64,000 bases of DNA from Gnetum montanum (lineage: Eukaryota; Streptophyta; Gnetopsida; Gnetales; Gnetaceae): assembly GCA_015680685.1 (NCBI GenBank), contig MNCI01010457.1, positions 54,674 through 118,673 of the forward strand, given 5' to 3'. The notes under the pieces were generated by a model. That model was not told the origin of the DNA, made no database searches, and saw only the letters and a program-made list of their open reading frames with translations. Below are positions 11,345 to 24,175 of this stretch, in pieces. Each line of letters begins with the position of its first letter. Within the stretch, counting starts at the first letter, position 1. Made by a program: the position numbers and the translations under genes.

Positions 11345-12125
11345 TGATGAGCAATGAGGTACCCCTACACTCAACCATACAAATACAAGCATGTACACAC
11401 GATCTGATTGAACTCCACAGATGGACTAGTTGTTGCACCTAGATAGTTATACATTGATCGCAGTTTGCTATCTTCCCACATGGACTAGTAGTAGCTTTGT
11501 CATGTATGGTTTAGTCCAAAGTGAGGCATATGATGTTGTCCTAATCTCTATCTTACTCTCGATAACAGAAAAGATAAATTAATTAAATTAATAATAAGAG
11601 CAAAACCTAAATTAGCCTATGGCAATGGTATTTGTCCTTAACCGTCCATACATGTCTTGGAATTTGTGGGATTATTACTAGGTGTGCCAAGTATTCACAC
11701 TTAAACACTCATGATTAAGGCGTACACATTCCACTTAATGACAGGAAAAGTAAATAACAATAAATTGGGATGTAATTAAAGAAAACATTAAATAATTAAA
11801 TAATGAAAACAATGAAATTAATCTAAGAGAATGCTACAATGATGAAAGTAATCTCGATCTTTATTGCTAGTCATGCATGTGTCCAAGTACATCACACTCA
11901 TACAATTACAAACATCACACTACAGGCATGCACTAAGAATAACTAAAAGCTAAAACTACCAAAAGAAAAGAACTTCTAACCCTCTAATGATCTAATCTCC
12001 CCCTTTTTGTGTGCCTAAGTGCTATATTTATAAGCTAACACAAGAATCACAATATCATGTATATGATATTGTATCCAGGCCGCGATATCGCGTACCCAAT
12101 ATCAAGGCCTTTCAAACCACGATTC
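11345..12125 (-). repeat. LTR of the minus-strand gypsy element
   Basis: The plus strand begins TGATGAGCAATGAGGTACCC next to the primer site, so this is the 5' LTR of a minus-strand element. The same start recurs at 38545. The far end is approximate, because the clear match to the other copies stops after GATTCATCAAACA. The LTR contains a minus-strand TATA box and the palindrome described at 12025-12092. Confidence 0.7.
12025..12092 (-). promoter_or_regulatory. LTR promoter: TATA box plus CGCGATATCGCG palindrome
   Basis: On the minus strand TATAAATA (12032-12025) lies about 50 bp downstream of the perfect 12-bp palindrome CGCGATATCGCG (12081-12092). A decayed second palindrome (GTACCCAATATCAAGG) lies on the distal side. 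The same arrangement is present at 39402-39435. Confidence 0.5.
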
Positions 12126-12367
12126 ATCAAACAACATTGAAAAATCCAATTGGTTACACACCATTCAAACTAGTCTATTAATAGGTTCCATAATTGCCTA
12201 TTGATCTTAAAATGAAAACCTTGGGAAATGTTACAAATTTTGATATCATCTTAGATTCTACCTAGAAGGAGAGGTTGATTAATCTCAATCTTCTTAATAA
12301 GAATCATAGAATCATCTTGATGCATAATGAGTTAGAACATTTCTAAACTAAGGCTTGCCACAATGTT

Positions 12368-12573
12368 CATGCAAGAGAGTTTGATTTCCAACTTGGTGAT
12401 AAAGTCCTCTATTTTAACATGTTACACTTGGCTCATTAAGATAAATTTCAATTTTAATGGAAAGGATCATACATCATCCACACCAATCACCAATCTAGCA
12501 TAGCACATATTTACCATCTAGATGAGCCAGAAAAAATTTTCTTCAACAATAGGCAATACGTGAAGCACTACAA
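12368..12573 (+). pseudogene. Gypsy pol C-terminal tail (end of integrase)
   Basis: One plus-strand frame reads FDFQLGDKVLYFN, then WKGSYIIH, and ends RQYVKHYK before a stop. This is the typical end of a Ty3/gypsy integrase: the GD-V-L motif, then F-W-GP-I, then a tyrosine/lysine-rich terminus. Two nonsense codons interrupt it. The rest of this element is missing to the left, where the unrelated minus-strand LTR begins. The Tat-type insertion at 12852 lies about 280 bp downstream. Confidence 0.6.
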
Positions 12574-12851
12574 ATAATATCTTTTTCCTCTAAGAGTACA
12601 TAATGATCAATCTTGCATTTTACACTCAAAGGTCTATTAGGTTATAGACATGGATTAGTCGTGGAGGAGGAATCCTCCATGACATGTTAAATTTTCCTTC
12701 CTTTCTACTATTTTTTTATATGCTTTAATAAAGTTAATATGTTTAATTATTACTTTCTACATTTTTGAGATTACTGATTAATCATTCAAAATATTTTCTT
12801 TTCTTTTTTTAAGTGTGTTTATATATGGGTGTGGAAAAACTAATTAATATG

Positions 12852-14535
12852 TGAAACACCACAAAATTTCAGCTTAACACTTTGAAACGAGAACAACCCT
12901 ACGCTTCAACATCCAGAAGTTCAAAAATCAAACTAAAGTGCATGAATCTTGTCATGCATGCCAAGGTCACGCTCAAGTTACGCTACTAGCGTACATGCAA
13001 CGTGCATACAATGTGTGCAACTTTCAAAGCCTTAAAATCAAGCCGAAACGGTCCAAATCCAAGCAATGCAAGATACCTTTGAAGTTCATTGATGATCATT
13101 ACAACTCCCAACTTCCAAAACTTCAGATTTTGGGCCCAAAATCACATAGTCCTGTCATTCATGCCAGAGTCACGCTTGGGTCACACCCGAGTCACGTTGA
13201 CAACGTGAGTCTAGCATGAGTTAACAAAAATGGTCCAAATCAAGCAGTCCCAGGCCTAGTTTTCGACATGAACTCAACTCCACAGGCCACAAAAATCAAA
13301 ATTTGGGCATGAGACCTGACATTTTGGCTCACTCATGCCCAGGTCACGCTAAGGACACGCTGATAGCATGAGCCCAGCATGAGCTGCTAAAAGTGGCCTA
13401 AATCCAAGCACAGATAGGCTCAAAATCAAACATGTAAGATGTCCTCAAGGTCAGGTAGCAATTACACTTCAAAAAAACAAGTCTTAAAGATGGAATTTTG
13501 ATACAAAATGCATCATTTTTAGTCATGCACACTGAGGTCACACTGAGGTCATGCAGGCAACATGAGTCCAGCGTAAGCACTGGTCACGACCAAGCAAAAG
13601 CACTTCAGACACATGCTGAGGGCACGCCAGGACAAGATCAATGCATGTTGGCAACCTTGGTGAAGCAAAAACACTTTCAGCAACAATCAGTCCATAGATT
13701 CAGAAATTCCAAGCGAGCCAGAGTTAGATTCTCTTGTTGTACATTATGATTCATTGTAAATTTTTCACATTTTGAGTTGGTCAAGCTCTTACGCTACAAA
13801 TTCTATAAGCGTAAGCCATCTTGCACAAGCTAAAACACATTGTATGATACAGTGCATCCGGTCTAAAATGTAGTCTGCCTACATACGTCCAGTTCACATG
13901 CAGCTGTACATCGAATACCTGTCACACGATCCATTTTTCTCTTGTCTCATAGCCATTGATCTCATTCATAAATCCTACTCCCAAGTCCAGTAAAATGTAT
14001 AAATACCCCGTTCATTAACATAAACAGGGTTGGCAAAAATTGGAGAAGGAAACCAGCAATCTTGAGCCTGGACGCACATGATCCCTAGCGCCTGCAAACA
14101 CCTCACATTAGGGATTAACGTCTGGCTTGCAATCCAGATGTGCAACTACGTTTTGACTAGTGCACATCTTTTTATTTAATACAACGTAGTTTCATTTTTG
14201 CCTTCCGTTGTACTATGCTGGTTCTTTGTTTGCATTACTCCGATTTATTACACGTTTTTGCTTACATTCTATTTATGTTTACACGCTATATTCACATTTA
14301 TGTCTCATTGCATTATGCTCTCCATTTTACATTTCACGATGATAACCCCAGCGTAGGCCATAGCATACACTTGGGGAAGTCCTTAGCTAATTTGCGTGCA
14401 AACCATCCAAGGCACTTTGCCTTCATTTTTTTTCCAGCTTTCCCTCACGTGAAGGTAGGGTCAACTGTATCTCTCTAGAGATCTTTTGACGTTTGTTTTT
14501 CCTCCAGCCTTACACCGACAATTTCGGATGGTACA
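12852..14535 (+). repeat. LTR1 (5' LTR) of the Tat element
   Basis: It begins TGAAACACCACAAAATTTC and ends GGATGGTACA. It has a TATA box TATAAATA at 13998-14005. Three inverted-repeat motifs built on TCACGCTG/CAGCGTGA occur (for example 13192-13208, a perfect TCACGTTGACAACGTGA). LTR2 and LTR3 match it along their lengths with many transitions. Confidence 0.9.
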
Positions 14536-14540
14536 AAAAT

Positions 14541-14557
14541 TGGCGCTAGAAGGAGGG
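14541..14557 (+). other. Primer binding site of the Tat element
   Basis: TGGCGCTAGAAGGAGGG follows the LTR end after five bases (AAAAT). The TGGCGC start implies a tRNA ending GCGCCA. I do not assign the tRNA species. An identical copy lies at 31289-31305. Confidence 0.7.
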
Positions 14558-14912
14558 CCTATCGATTCTGCTAATAGGTACCGAACCCTGCCAATGTACC
14601 CATGCTACCGAGACCGCGCGCAAACCAAACACTTACGCCACTACTAATTTTGTAAAACTCTCATGCTGCTGCCAAAGGCTTTGAACTCTAAAAACTGCTG
14701 AATCAAAATCCAAACCAGTGTACTCACACCACCGCTAGAGCCTAGCGTGCACACGTTGTTACCAGAGTTTAGCGCACACACGCTACTAACTCAGCCCAGT
14801 GTACACACGCTGCTCACAGACCTCCAACGTACACATGCTACTCACAGACTTCCAATGTATGCACGCTGCTTACATGCTACCAATGGATTCTTCTTAGATC
14901 AATGCAGCAACA

Positions 14913-17735
14913 TTGCCCATTTCTGACTTTAGTGTTGAAGTCTCGAATCCTATGACCGCAACTAAACCCATAGTCATTGTTGGAGAGATGAACCCTCAAG
15001 GGCCAACTCGCCGATCACTTAGGTTACAGGGCAAGGACCCCACTTATACAATTCTCACCCCAGAACAATACAACTTCATCTGTGTAAAGATCCAAGCTAA
15101 CCTGCCCATTGATCGCATGGAAATCGAAGCAAAACGACATTATGAAATCATCTATAAGGGAGGCCATAACTTTACTCCTTCAGCATATAACGTGATTCCG
15201 CTCTCTGAATCCCATTATGAACTCATATCCCAGCTCCTCATGGCAAGGAATCAAACCTTGCAGCAACCCACCATAGAGCCTCAAAACGGAGATGAGGAAG
15301 ATGATTTCGCAGCTTAATCCAAACATTGGGATTCGTACCACATTCTCAGTCTTCATGCTTACGTGAACACATTATTCCACCCTTTCATGGGAGAGACTTT
15401 GCCTCTTCATGCATCTACAAGCATTCAAGCACCTGTTTCTTAACAAGAAGCATCCACCTCCATTCCTGCTTTCCCTACGACCAACACCCAATTCGATACG
15501 TCCATCTCTGTTATTCCTCCAGTCACCATGTTACCCTCTCTCTCACAAGTACAATCCCAACAACTCTCCTCTCAAGCTAATATAGGATCAATCTTCCAAC
15601 CCCAAATAATTGGGATGCCATCTGTGATAGCTACTTCTAGATCCATCCATTACATACCACTAGTGCAAATCCAAGGAACATCTTTCACTACTTCAACTCA
15701 ACAGGTTCAAGGTATTTCCCCACAACTTGTAACCAGGCAGTGGCCCACACCTGTCATTCAACAACATAAACCTATTCACTATAGCACACCACCCATTACA
15801 ATTTCATCTGTGAATGTCCCTCAAATACAACCATCAACAACCCAGCAGTCATCTTTTCCAAAAATCACACAACAATCTAACTATTACCACGCGCAATCTA
15901 AACAACTAGCCGGTCCACCTAGTGCTCAAGAATGGGCAGATGCTAGAAAAATGATGCAAGCATTAACCGATGAAGTAAAGTGCCTTAAAATCGCAAAAAC
16001 TAAAGAAGTCAAGGTGTTGGACTTCTATCAAGATGATCCAATTAGCTCTTCAATGCCACCATTGACTTTACCAAAAGGAATTTCATTATCGTAATTGACC
16101 AAGTATAATGGAAAGGAAGATTCAAATGCTCACCTAATGACATTCCAATTAGAGTGTCTATTACTTCAAGCCTGGCCTCATGCAATCTTGCATGTGTTCG
16201 CTATGTCCTTAACTGGAAAAGCCTTATACTGGTACAGAGCTCTACCGCATAACTCCATATCCTCTCTAGAGGATTTGTTACATCAATTCATTACTCATTT
16301 TAAGTATAACCTGAAGCCTGAAGCCACACTAGACAGTCTAATCCAAATAAAACAAGCACCATTAGAGCCCATACAAAAATTCATCCAAAGATGGAGTGCT
16401 ACCCTTAACAAACTTCACGAGCCTATCTCGGAAACGTATTTACTTACAATCCTCAAGAGTGCCGTGAATGATTTCATTAAGTCAAAACTCTATTATCTGA
16501 ACACTGGTACTTTGAGTCAGGCATTTGTCCAAATCAAAAACATAGAAGAGGCAGCATAGACAAGTCATGACCCAGCTTACCTAACTTTTAAAAGCCAACA
16601 TACGAGGAAAGATAAAGACAAGTCTAAAACAACAATTGCAACAATGGCAGAGACAATTCAACCCAACAATGCAAGGCAAAAAGGGAAACAACTCGTTGCC
16701 CCCACTAGTCATGAAAGAATCGCTCCTGCACTTACACCTGAATCCTCCTCTGCTGAAACTGCTAACATAGGTCATACTCATACCTTCAAATGAAAAGACC
16801 TTGCCCAGTACACACCTTTACCCATGAAGCCTTCACAACTACTGGACCAACATCTAAAGGTTGGGTTGATTCAACATAAGCAAATGTCTCTTGCAACGTC
16901 TCAAAAACACGATTGATATTATGAGTTGGTTAAAAACCCAACGTTGGCAACAGCTAATGAACCCCCTATTCCAAGAGGTTTTAGGTGTGAATATCACCAA
17001 TGATGTGGGCATGGAACCGACTACTGCTTCACCATAAAACAAGACATACAATGTATGATTGACAGAGGTGAGATAGTCTTTGATGAAGCCAACCCAGTAA
17101 GACCTCAAAATCAGTCTATGGGGATCTACAAGGATCCTCTTAACACCAAAGAATCACCCTATGTGATCAACACCATCCATGTTGGCAATGAACAAGACAT
17201 CCCACGAAAGCCTTTTGTGATTCATGTGCCTGATGAAACCGCGTCTACGCTAACACCTCCACAAGCTCCTTTTGCCACACATACATCTTCAACACTGCGA
17301 AAACCATTTGTCATCTAAATACACCTTGCGGTTGCAACAAAAAACCTACCATCGCAAACTTAACCCACTTCATTTGTAATCCAGGTGCTGAAACACCTTC
17401 ATGTGCAACCCCCAATAGTTCCCCTGTGACCCTCGCGAGAATGCCTTGCCAATAGACTGACCCAAGAACTTCTAGCAAAAGAACGTCATGGTCATGAGTT
17501 AGGACCGCCGAAACCCGCACCGCTGAATGTTGTCCCTATGGTTCCAATTACTGATCATCCTAGCATGAGTCATCGAGACAAGAACTTGGGAGTGTCCGGT
17601 GTCCCAAATCTAACAGCTACAGTTAATAATGCAAAAAATCTTCTGCAAGAGATACAAATGTTGGGTCAAATGGATCAAGTCTCAACAAATAAAAACATCC
17701 CAAATAGCAAAGACTTGGTGAGTGCCCTGACCTAG
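14913..17735 (+). pseudogene. gag: Tat-element gag
   Basis: One reading frame (start ATG 14913) runs through gag into protease without a frameshift, broken only by stops, for example at 15315, near 15437, at 16092 and 16557. Residues encoded at 16095-16559 are a classic Retrotrans_gag core: TKYNGKEDSNAHLMTFQLE, LTGKALYWYRALP, and a QRW motif near 16390. Near 16985-17035 a zinc-knuckle-like CEYHQ*CGHGTDYC has lost a Trp codon to TGA. The N-terminal part (14913-15310) contains RRSLRLQGKDP and is otherwise unassigned. The protein would form the particle; this copy is inactive. Confidence 0.85.
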
Positions 17736-17789
17736 GTTACACATGCCTTAAAACAAAAGAACACCTCTCTAAGCCTATACGACCTAGTA

Positions 17790-18390
17790 ATGACTTCCCT
17801 AGTACATCGGGAAGCCCTAGTGCGTATGTTGACTTCCATCCCTGTTAGTAAAGACCTTCCTATGAATGAACCATCTATTTACGCCATATTATCTCCACAT
17901 CAAGAATCAAGGTACACATCTCTAGGATTTCATGCCAATGACGTTAAACGAGATGAAAAAATGGGAGAGGTCACTACTGCCCCCATGTTTATAACGATAC
18001 AAGTGAACCAATTTAAGATACATAGGGTGCATGTCGATGATGGAGCGACAACAAATGTAATACCTTTCCCTATCATTGAATGACTGGGCCTCGCGGAACA
18101 AATACAGCCAACGACAACATCATTCTTGAAATCTTTCAGTGGTTCCCGTGTCGTGGTAAAAGGCATGGTTACCTTGGATTTCATAGCAGGGGACTAGTTA
18201 CCCACATCGGCCGAATTCGTTGTCATGGATGAGATGTCGGGGTTCAATCTGATTTTGGGATAGCCTTGGTTAGCTCAGCTAAAAGCTGTATCCTCACTGA
18301 TCCATCAAGAAATTCACTTACCTTATAAAGATGGTGAAATCGTCATACATGGGGATGCGGCAACATCACTTGCTTCCTCACACGTAGGAA
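17790..18390 (+). pseudogene. Tat-element aspartic protease
   Basis: In the same frame as gag. The active-site region reads VHVDDGATTNVIPF (DDGA at 18036-18047). It is followed by FSGSRVVVKGMVTLDF and FNLILG, the usual second half of a retroviral-type protease that cleaves the polyprotein. Three nonsense codons interrupt it (near 18081, 18198 and 18264). After about 18630 the frame fills with stops and enters a repeat array, so the polyprotein does not run directly into RT. Confidence 0.8.
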
Positions 18391-18677
18391 CAAACCAGTC
18401 AGAGTTTGAACTCGCTAAACCTAAGCAAGACACCACCAATGAAACCCAAGACATTGGTCAATCTCTAACCCGCAACCCTCCTAAAATAAAGGAAGCATCA
18501 GAAGATGCAGACATAGGAGCCATTCCCGTAGATGTCTCTTGGTCAGAACTACCCTTTGACCTATCTAGCAACGGGGATGATGAGTACAAGATCATACCTA
18601 CACATCCCACCCTTCACAGCAAATTATGAAAATTAAAGAAATAGATCAAAGACTAAGAAAAACCACCACCCGTCACG

Positions 18678-18855
18678 AATGACGTTAAACTACCACGCAT
18701 CCTGAATGATGTTAAACTACCAAACGTCCGCAATGACGTTAAACTAGCCACGGTCAGAAATGGTCGATTCTTTTAAATTCACTGAAACAACTACAGTCTT
18801 CTCCCTTTCTTTGACAGAGATGCAATAGCCCATTATGACTTTAAACTGATGCACA
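18678..18855 (+). repeat. ATGACNTTAAACTACC repeats, left of the antisense gene
   Basis: Three copies about 27 bp apart (AATGACGTTAAACTACCA, AATGATGTTAAACTACCA, AATGACGTTAAACTAGCC), with a fourth near 18835 (TATGACTTTAAACTGATG). Translated in the gag-protease frame the first three read as a repeated NDVKLP. The same motif recurs at 24455-24505 and 28115-28420. Confidence 0.75.
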
Positions 18856-19190
18856 TGGCCCGAAGTGGCCTTAAAATAGAGCACAGTACATTACCAGTTT
18901 ACCAAAATCTCGCTACGTCATTATCGTTTACATTTTTCAAATTACAATTTCCATTCATCTTATGTTTACCAATTACGATTCCAGTTTACATTTACGTTCA
19001 CAAATAAACTTGAAAAAACAAAACAAAATATATAAATATATATAATACGAAGTGTTAACATGGCAATAGGATGACGAAATATTACACCATGATCATGTTA
19101 TATCTGTTCTCACACATTCCAAAAAACAACAAAATCAGCTAAAAAACTAAAAAAAATGGATTAAAAAACTAACAAGACTAACAAGCCAAA

Positions 19191-22100
19191 TTATGCATTA
19201 GTATTAGGAGGGGGCTGGTCCCCAAACTACTCTACATCATCAGCTCTTGTTCCACTGGGGCCAACCTCACCACCACCATGTCCCTATAACAAAAACAAAA
19301 ACAAACAAAAACAAAACAAGTAAACACAAACAAACACATTAAAAATGCAAAACACTAAAAAAATGATGACTAAAGGCAATAAAACAATACAGGACTAAAA
19401 CACTCACATGTGAGGAAGGCCTGAGATTAGCTTCCAGGTACCGTAGAATCTCTTCTTCGAGCACGCATGCCCAATCTTCCTCAAGATCGAGGTCAACATT
19501 GGCAAAGGTTTTACCCTTGTCCACTGACATCCAAGAAGGGTGCTCAAGAAAGAACATGCTTGTTAAAGCTTCCCCAAATGCAGTGGTAATGGATCTCTTA
19601 GGAGACCCCTCCACTTCCGTACACTCAACAAACTTGTCATAAGAAGAGCGCAAGCCTAACCCCTCGATGAACATCTCCATCCGACGATGTTCAATTGATT
19701 CCTCCTTCAACCATTTTTTGTATTGGTGCTTATGATCTTTCTGATCCTGGCACCATTTACATACTTTGGATGCAAAGGACTTCCAATCATGGCATTTCCT
19801 ATTCAATAAATCCATCTGGGCCCTCTGTTCGGCCAAATCCCGAGTCGCCTGCACCTTGCTATTCAAGACTATCCAATAACGTGCATAGGTGATCTCTGAT
19901 GTGCGTCAAGTACTATCACCAGCCAATCTAGTAGAGGCAAAATCATAGTGGGCTTGCAAGTTATTCCTCTCCTCTGTTACCTTCACTAAATCTTCTTTCA
20001 ATGATTGAACTTCATGCTATAATTGTTCAATTGAGCACCTGCAGGTCCAGAGAGATTTGGCATTCTGAACAACACAACTCGAAACTGCATCATAAATCCC
20101 TCTCGGGATCTACTCAATATCTTTAGGAAGTTCAAGGAGAGCATCAATATGGGTGGCCTCAGAAGAACTCCATTGAAGCTTTGCACCTACAAGTACAAAC
20201 ACCACACATATGAGCTAATAGAGATTGCCAATAGATGAAAAAGCACAAGGAGCTCAGGCACTTCATATAAAGCACAACTAATTCAGGATGAGCCTAGTAC
20301 AGAAGAGCAACAACATCATTGACGATGCCCGTAACAAAGTTCACTTTATTGGACATTTTAGGCCACGACCTCAATTGACCTCAACTGGGGCCTGTAACTC
20401 TGACACATTTGCCTGAGATGCATGTGCTTCAGGCACTTCAACATCCACGTCTAGTGTAGGAATAGTCATGATAATCAAAACAATGTACAAAGCTAAGAAG
20501 TATGAAATACAGATCAAACTAACAAAACGTACCAAGGAGCCCTTTGCTGGTCAACTTAGGCGGATCACCAAGGTGTAGAGACTCATCAAAGAAATTGTCA
20601 AAAACACCTTTCTCCTCGCTTGAATGCTTAAGGGCATCTAAAGCCTTAGCAAGTGTCACTCCCATGGCATCTGTTTCATCCTCTTCCCGTAAGACAGGAA
20701 TATCCTCAGTTACTTCTTCTCTCATATCCTCCTCTTCATCTAGCCTAGTAATAACCATTTCAGGCTCACCCATTGGAGCCAACTAATCCCTTTCCCTCTC
20801 GGGGGTACCCTCTGTTAACATCAATAAATCTAAGCTTAGCATGACATAATAGGTACGCTTATTTAAGTAAGCAAATAAATTCAAAAGGTGATAAAAAAAA
20901 TTAAAGCAAAAATACTTACCCACTCCTAGCAAGATGAATCAGATCCTCTTTGCTCCCGATGGTCTCGTCTCCATAGTAGGTTCCCTTGAACGCTCAGCCC
21001 TTCTCACCTTAGCCTTGGCCTTCTCGACGGTCTCCTAAATCAAGCGCTTAGCTCTCCTAACAATTGTGTGCAGTTTAGGTGGTTCCAATCCCAAACTATC
21101 ATGCAAATGGTGGGAACAACTAGCTGCACCCCCTGTTGTGACAAAGAATGATTCTTCGATGCCTTCGAGTGGATCTTGGGATCTAATGGTGTTAAATAGA
21201 TGACGAATCCAAGGGCGAGACAACTGTGAACGATCCCTTAACACATAATGGTTATCTCCATAGACCACTAAGAACTCAACAAACCTACGGAGATAGCCCA
21301 CGAAGAAGGCAAAGGTAAAGTGGAATTTAGCATCAACATTGGAACGTAGCCTAATGATCTCTCCACGGAGACCTAATCCAAGGAACTGCACCCAATTGTA
21401 GCGCATACTAGTCTCTAAGATTAAGCGCATAACACGTGCAGACTCAACCCCAAGACTTCTTACTTAAGAAAGAGACTTAGGGAATACTCATGCTCTAAAG
21501 AGTGGGTATAGAAAATTTACCTCCATTGAGCGAGTATCAGCTTGCATGGCAAAACCCCTAGGACCCTGTGGTACACCTAGCCAGTCTTCAAGTTCTTTGA
21601 TCACGCAGCCTTTTTTCGTTGCTTTATCTACCGCCACCTTAGCACCATCCACTGGTACATCGAAAAGATCGAAAAAGAATTCGGCTGTTAGGTGGAAAGA
21701 TACCTTAACTCACCGAACTCGTGTAATAAAATAGGAGACATCATCGTTAAAAGAGTCAACGATGGAAACCATTTCCATCACAGGAACATTAGGAGTTAAG
21801 GCACTAAATAGGTCCATCAAGCCCACATTGGTAAGACGATTGATGATTTGTTCAGTTGTCTTCGTGTGCAGCCACCGTTGTGATTCCTCTGTCTCTCCAA
21901 ACTTCATAAAGAGAGAGGCCTCAGTGCGCCCGGATATGATGGTAACCCCATTAGGGGAAATGGTCGCTGTAGAAGAGAAAGAAAAAGAGACATTGAGCAA
22001 AAATTTAAGAGTATGATAAGCAATAACGTAACAAAGATGAAAACGAAGCCTGGAACACAATCATTTACCATTAGCAAATGGAGTAGGCACACTTGGTGCA

Positions 22101-22886
22101 AGATCAACTGTTTGAGGAAAAACGGGCCCATCAAGAGACCAATCCTCATGCATCTAGCCGTGAACTTGACAACATTCAAAGGCCCTAGAAGATTTCCTAG
22201 GATAATTGACAACAGCACCCTTGGTTTGATCTAGCATCACAGCACGAAGAGTGGGGCCCACCATGAACACCTCCAAGGCTGTGCACACTAAGGCAAGTCC
22301 ACCATCATCCTCATGCAATCCATGCTCATCAAAATAGGGCCTGCGAAGGAAAAAGTATTCATACGTAAAAAATGATATAACGTTAAAGGAACCAAAGTTG
22401 AGACAAGAATAAAAGAGCATACCTGTTCACTCTATACACTGTTCCAAGTGGATTTTGGAATAGCGTATGCACACGGAATGCTAGAAAAAGTGTGCTACTA
22501 CTGTTGTAATGGCTACAAGATGGCAATCCCCACACACAAGTCAAAGGACGTGTAGATCTAAGACCTTCGGGGGCGCCTCCCTCGACTATATATGGTCCCT
22601 CGTCTATGTCAACAAAGGCTAGCATGCCTCGTGTTGAGCTAGGCAACATGGTCTCAACAATATCATGAGTCAACTGTTCACTCAAGTGAGACTATATGAC
22701 AACGCTGAAATTTTGCAAAATGAATGATAAAAATGCACCAACATTTGGATGAAACCATATTACATGAGGCCCGATCCGCATGTCATAACAAGGCGTGTTC
22801 AGTTCCAAAGGGCCAAACCAAGATAGCACACTGACAAGTTCAACCACAAGGAGAAAAGGCTTAAGTCCCCTGCATAGAGCCAAAAC
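19191..22886 (-). pseudogene. Antisense multi-exon accessory gene inside the Tat element
   Basis: On the minus strand, opposite to gag-pol, I see exons at 22423-22886, 22069-22340, 21521-21966, 20920 to about 21460, 20533-20811, about 20380-20450, 19408-20186, and 19191-19283. Donors such as AACAG|GTATGC, ATGGAG|GTAAAT, GTGG|GTAAGT and CAT|GTGAGT pair with acceptors CTTCGCAG|G, CTACAG|C, TTAACAG|A and GTTATAG|G. Reading phase is preserved across five junctions (exons 1-2, 2-3, 4-5, 5-6, 7-8); exon 3-4 is out of phase by an indel, and the exon 6 donor is uncertain. Stops are few and look like decayed CAG, CGA or TGG codons. Exon 7 encodes a long charged coiled coil. Exons 3-4 are globular (LTAEFFFDLFDVPVDGAKV). 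A further first exon upstream of 22886 is likely. I do not recognise the family. It could encode a regulator or structural partner of the element. Confidence 0.75.
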
Positions 22887-23184
22887 CTTAGGTAAGTAAA
22901 TTAAAACATATAAATTAAAAATAAAATAAAATAAGGCAAATATATAAACCCAACAAGTAAATAATATTCAACACATAAGACCACCCCATGAGACAAGAAC
23001 ACTAGTATTCATTTGGTGTATTTAACACTCGCTGGGGTACATTAAAAATCCATTTCACAGTAAACCAACAAACAAGTACAAATACAAAACATGTACATTC
23101 ACTATCTAACCCAAGAAAGCACAAATAAAAGGATACAAATAACCAGCAACACCGAGCAAATAATTTACACCTTTCTCATTCACT

Positions 23185-23360
23185 CACGCGCTAGTTCCCA
23201 GGGGACTCATGCTGTAGTGCACGTTGCAGTAAAACGTGACAAGGGAACGCACTCACAATGCAGCTCACACTACAACCCACAATGCAGCTCATGCTACAAC
23301 TCATGTAGTGGTACAACTCACGCTGCAAAAGTAGCTAATAATGAGAAGTAACTCACACTA
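23185..23360. repeat. Cluster of CTCACGCTGC / CTCACACTAC motifs
   Basis: Short imperfect repeats of CTCACGCTGC and related forms (CTCACAATGC, CTCATGCTAC, CTCACGCTGC), many differing by C-to-T or G-to-A. They lie upstream of the antisense gene, between it and RT. The same core is the half-site of the inverted repeats in the LTRs. Confidence 0.6.
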
Positions 23361-23439
23361 CAAAAACAAACGGCAGACATCCCGAAGGTTACCTTATCCT
23401 CAAGGTATGTTAAGGTAGTTCCACCAACCATTAACGTAC

Positions 23440-23652
23440 TGGGGTGCTCATGCCCAGGCACAAAAAAAAATTTTAGTTTTCTCTCGGTAACTCACGCCTA
23501 GGCAAAAAAAATTCTTTGGGGCGCTCATGCCCAGGCAAAAAAAAACATTTTCTCTAAGGCGCTCACACCCAAGCAAAAAAAATTTACAATTTTCTCTAGG
23601 GCGCTCATGCCCAAGCACAAAAATTATTATTTTCTCTGGGCGTTCACACCCT
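23440..23652. repeat. Tandem array GGCGCTCATGCCCAGGC + A-run, unit about 35-45 bp
   Basis: Five copies of GGCGCTCATGCCCAGGC (variants CTCACGCCTAGGC, CTCACACCCAAGC), each followed by a run of A and then TTTTCTCT. The array lies in the presumed upstream region of the antisense gene. Confidence 0.8.
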
Positions 23653-23879
23653 ATCCCTCCCAGACACTCACGCTAACTCTGCCCCAAGCTGCTACTCACG
23701 CTGGGCATGCCTTTGCCATTACTCACGCTGCCCATACTCACGCCATCACACAAAACAGCAACCACAAAAAGAATGGGAAGCTCCAAAACCCCAGTAATGT
23801 CCATGATGCCCAAAATTTACAGCAAAAATCTGTAATATAAAACCCAAATTTTTCACTCCGAAACCGTAGCAAAAATGAT

Positions 23880-24175
23880 GAACCTAATGGCTCACGTTGT
23901 ACTCACGCTACGATAGAACAGCGTCAAAAACAAGAACGAAAGAAAAACATCCTTGTGCAAGGTCCTCGCCCATGATGAAATCCTGGGTTGAGGAAGGCGT
24001 TAGAGCAATTCCTCGCTCTCCTTTACAAACACCAAGCTTGCCTGCTTTTTCCCTTTGCCCCATTAGTCTTGCCTCCCTTTGCCCTTTATTTTGCTCACGC
24101 TACGCTGCACGCCTTGTAGCTCACACTGCACTACGCACCTAGTCGCTCACGCTGCCAACACTAACTCACGCTACG
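23880..24175. repeat. Dispersed CTCACGCT motifs upstream of the antisense gene
   Basis: Further copies of CTCACGCTAC, CTCACACTGC and CTCACGCTGC continue to about 24175. No coding exon of the antisense gene could be recognised here. From 24180 to 24600 the sequence is AT-rich and carries two more TTAAACTACC motifs (24455-24505). Confidence 0.4.
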
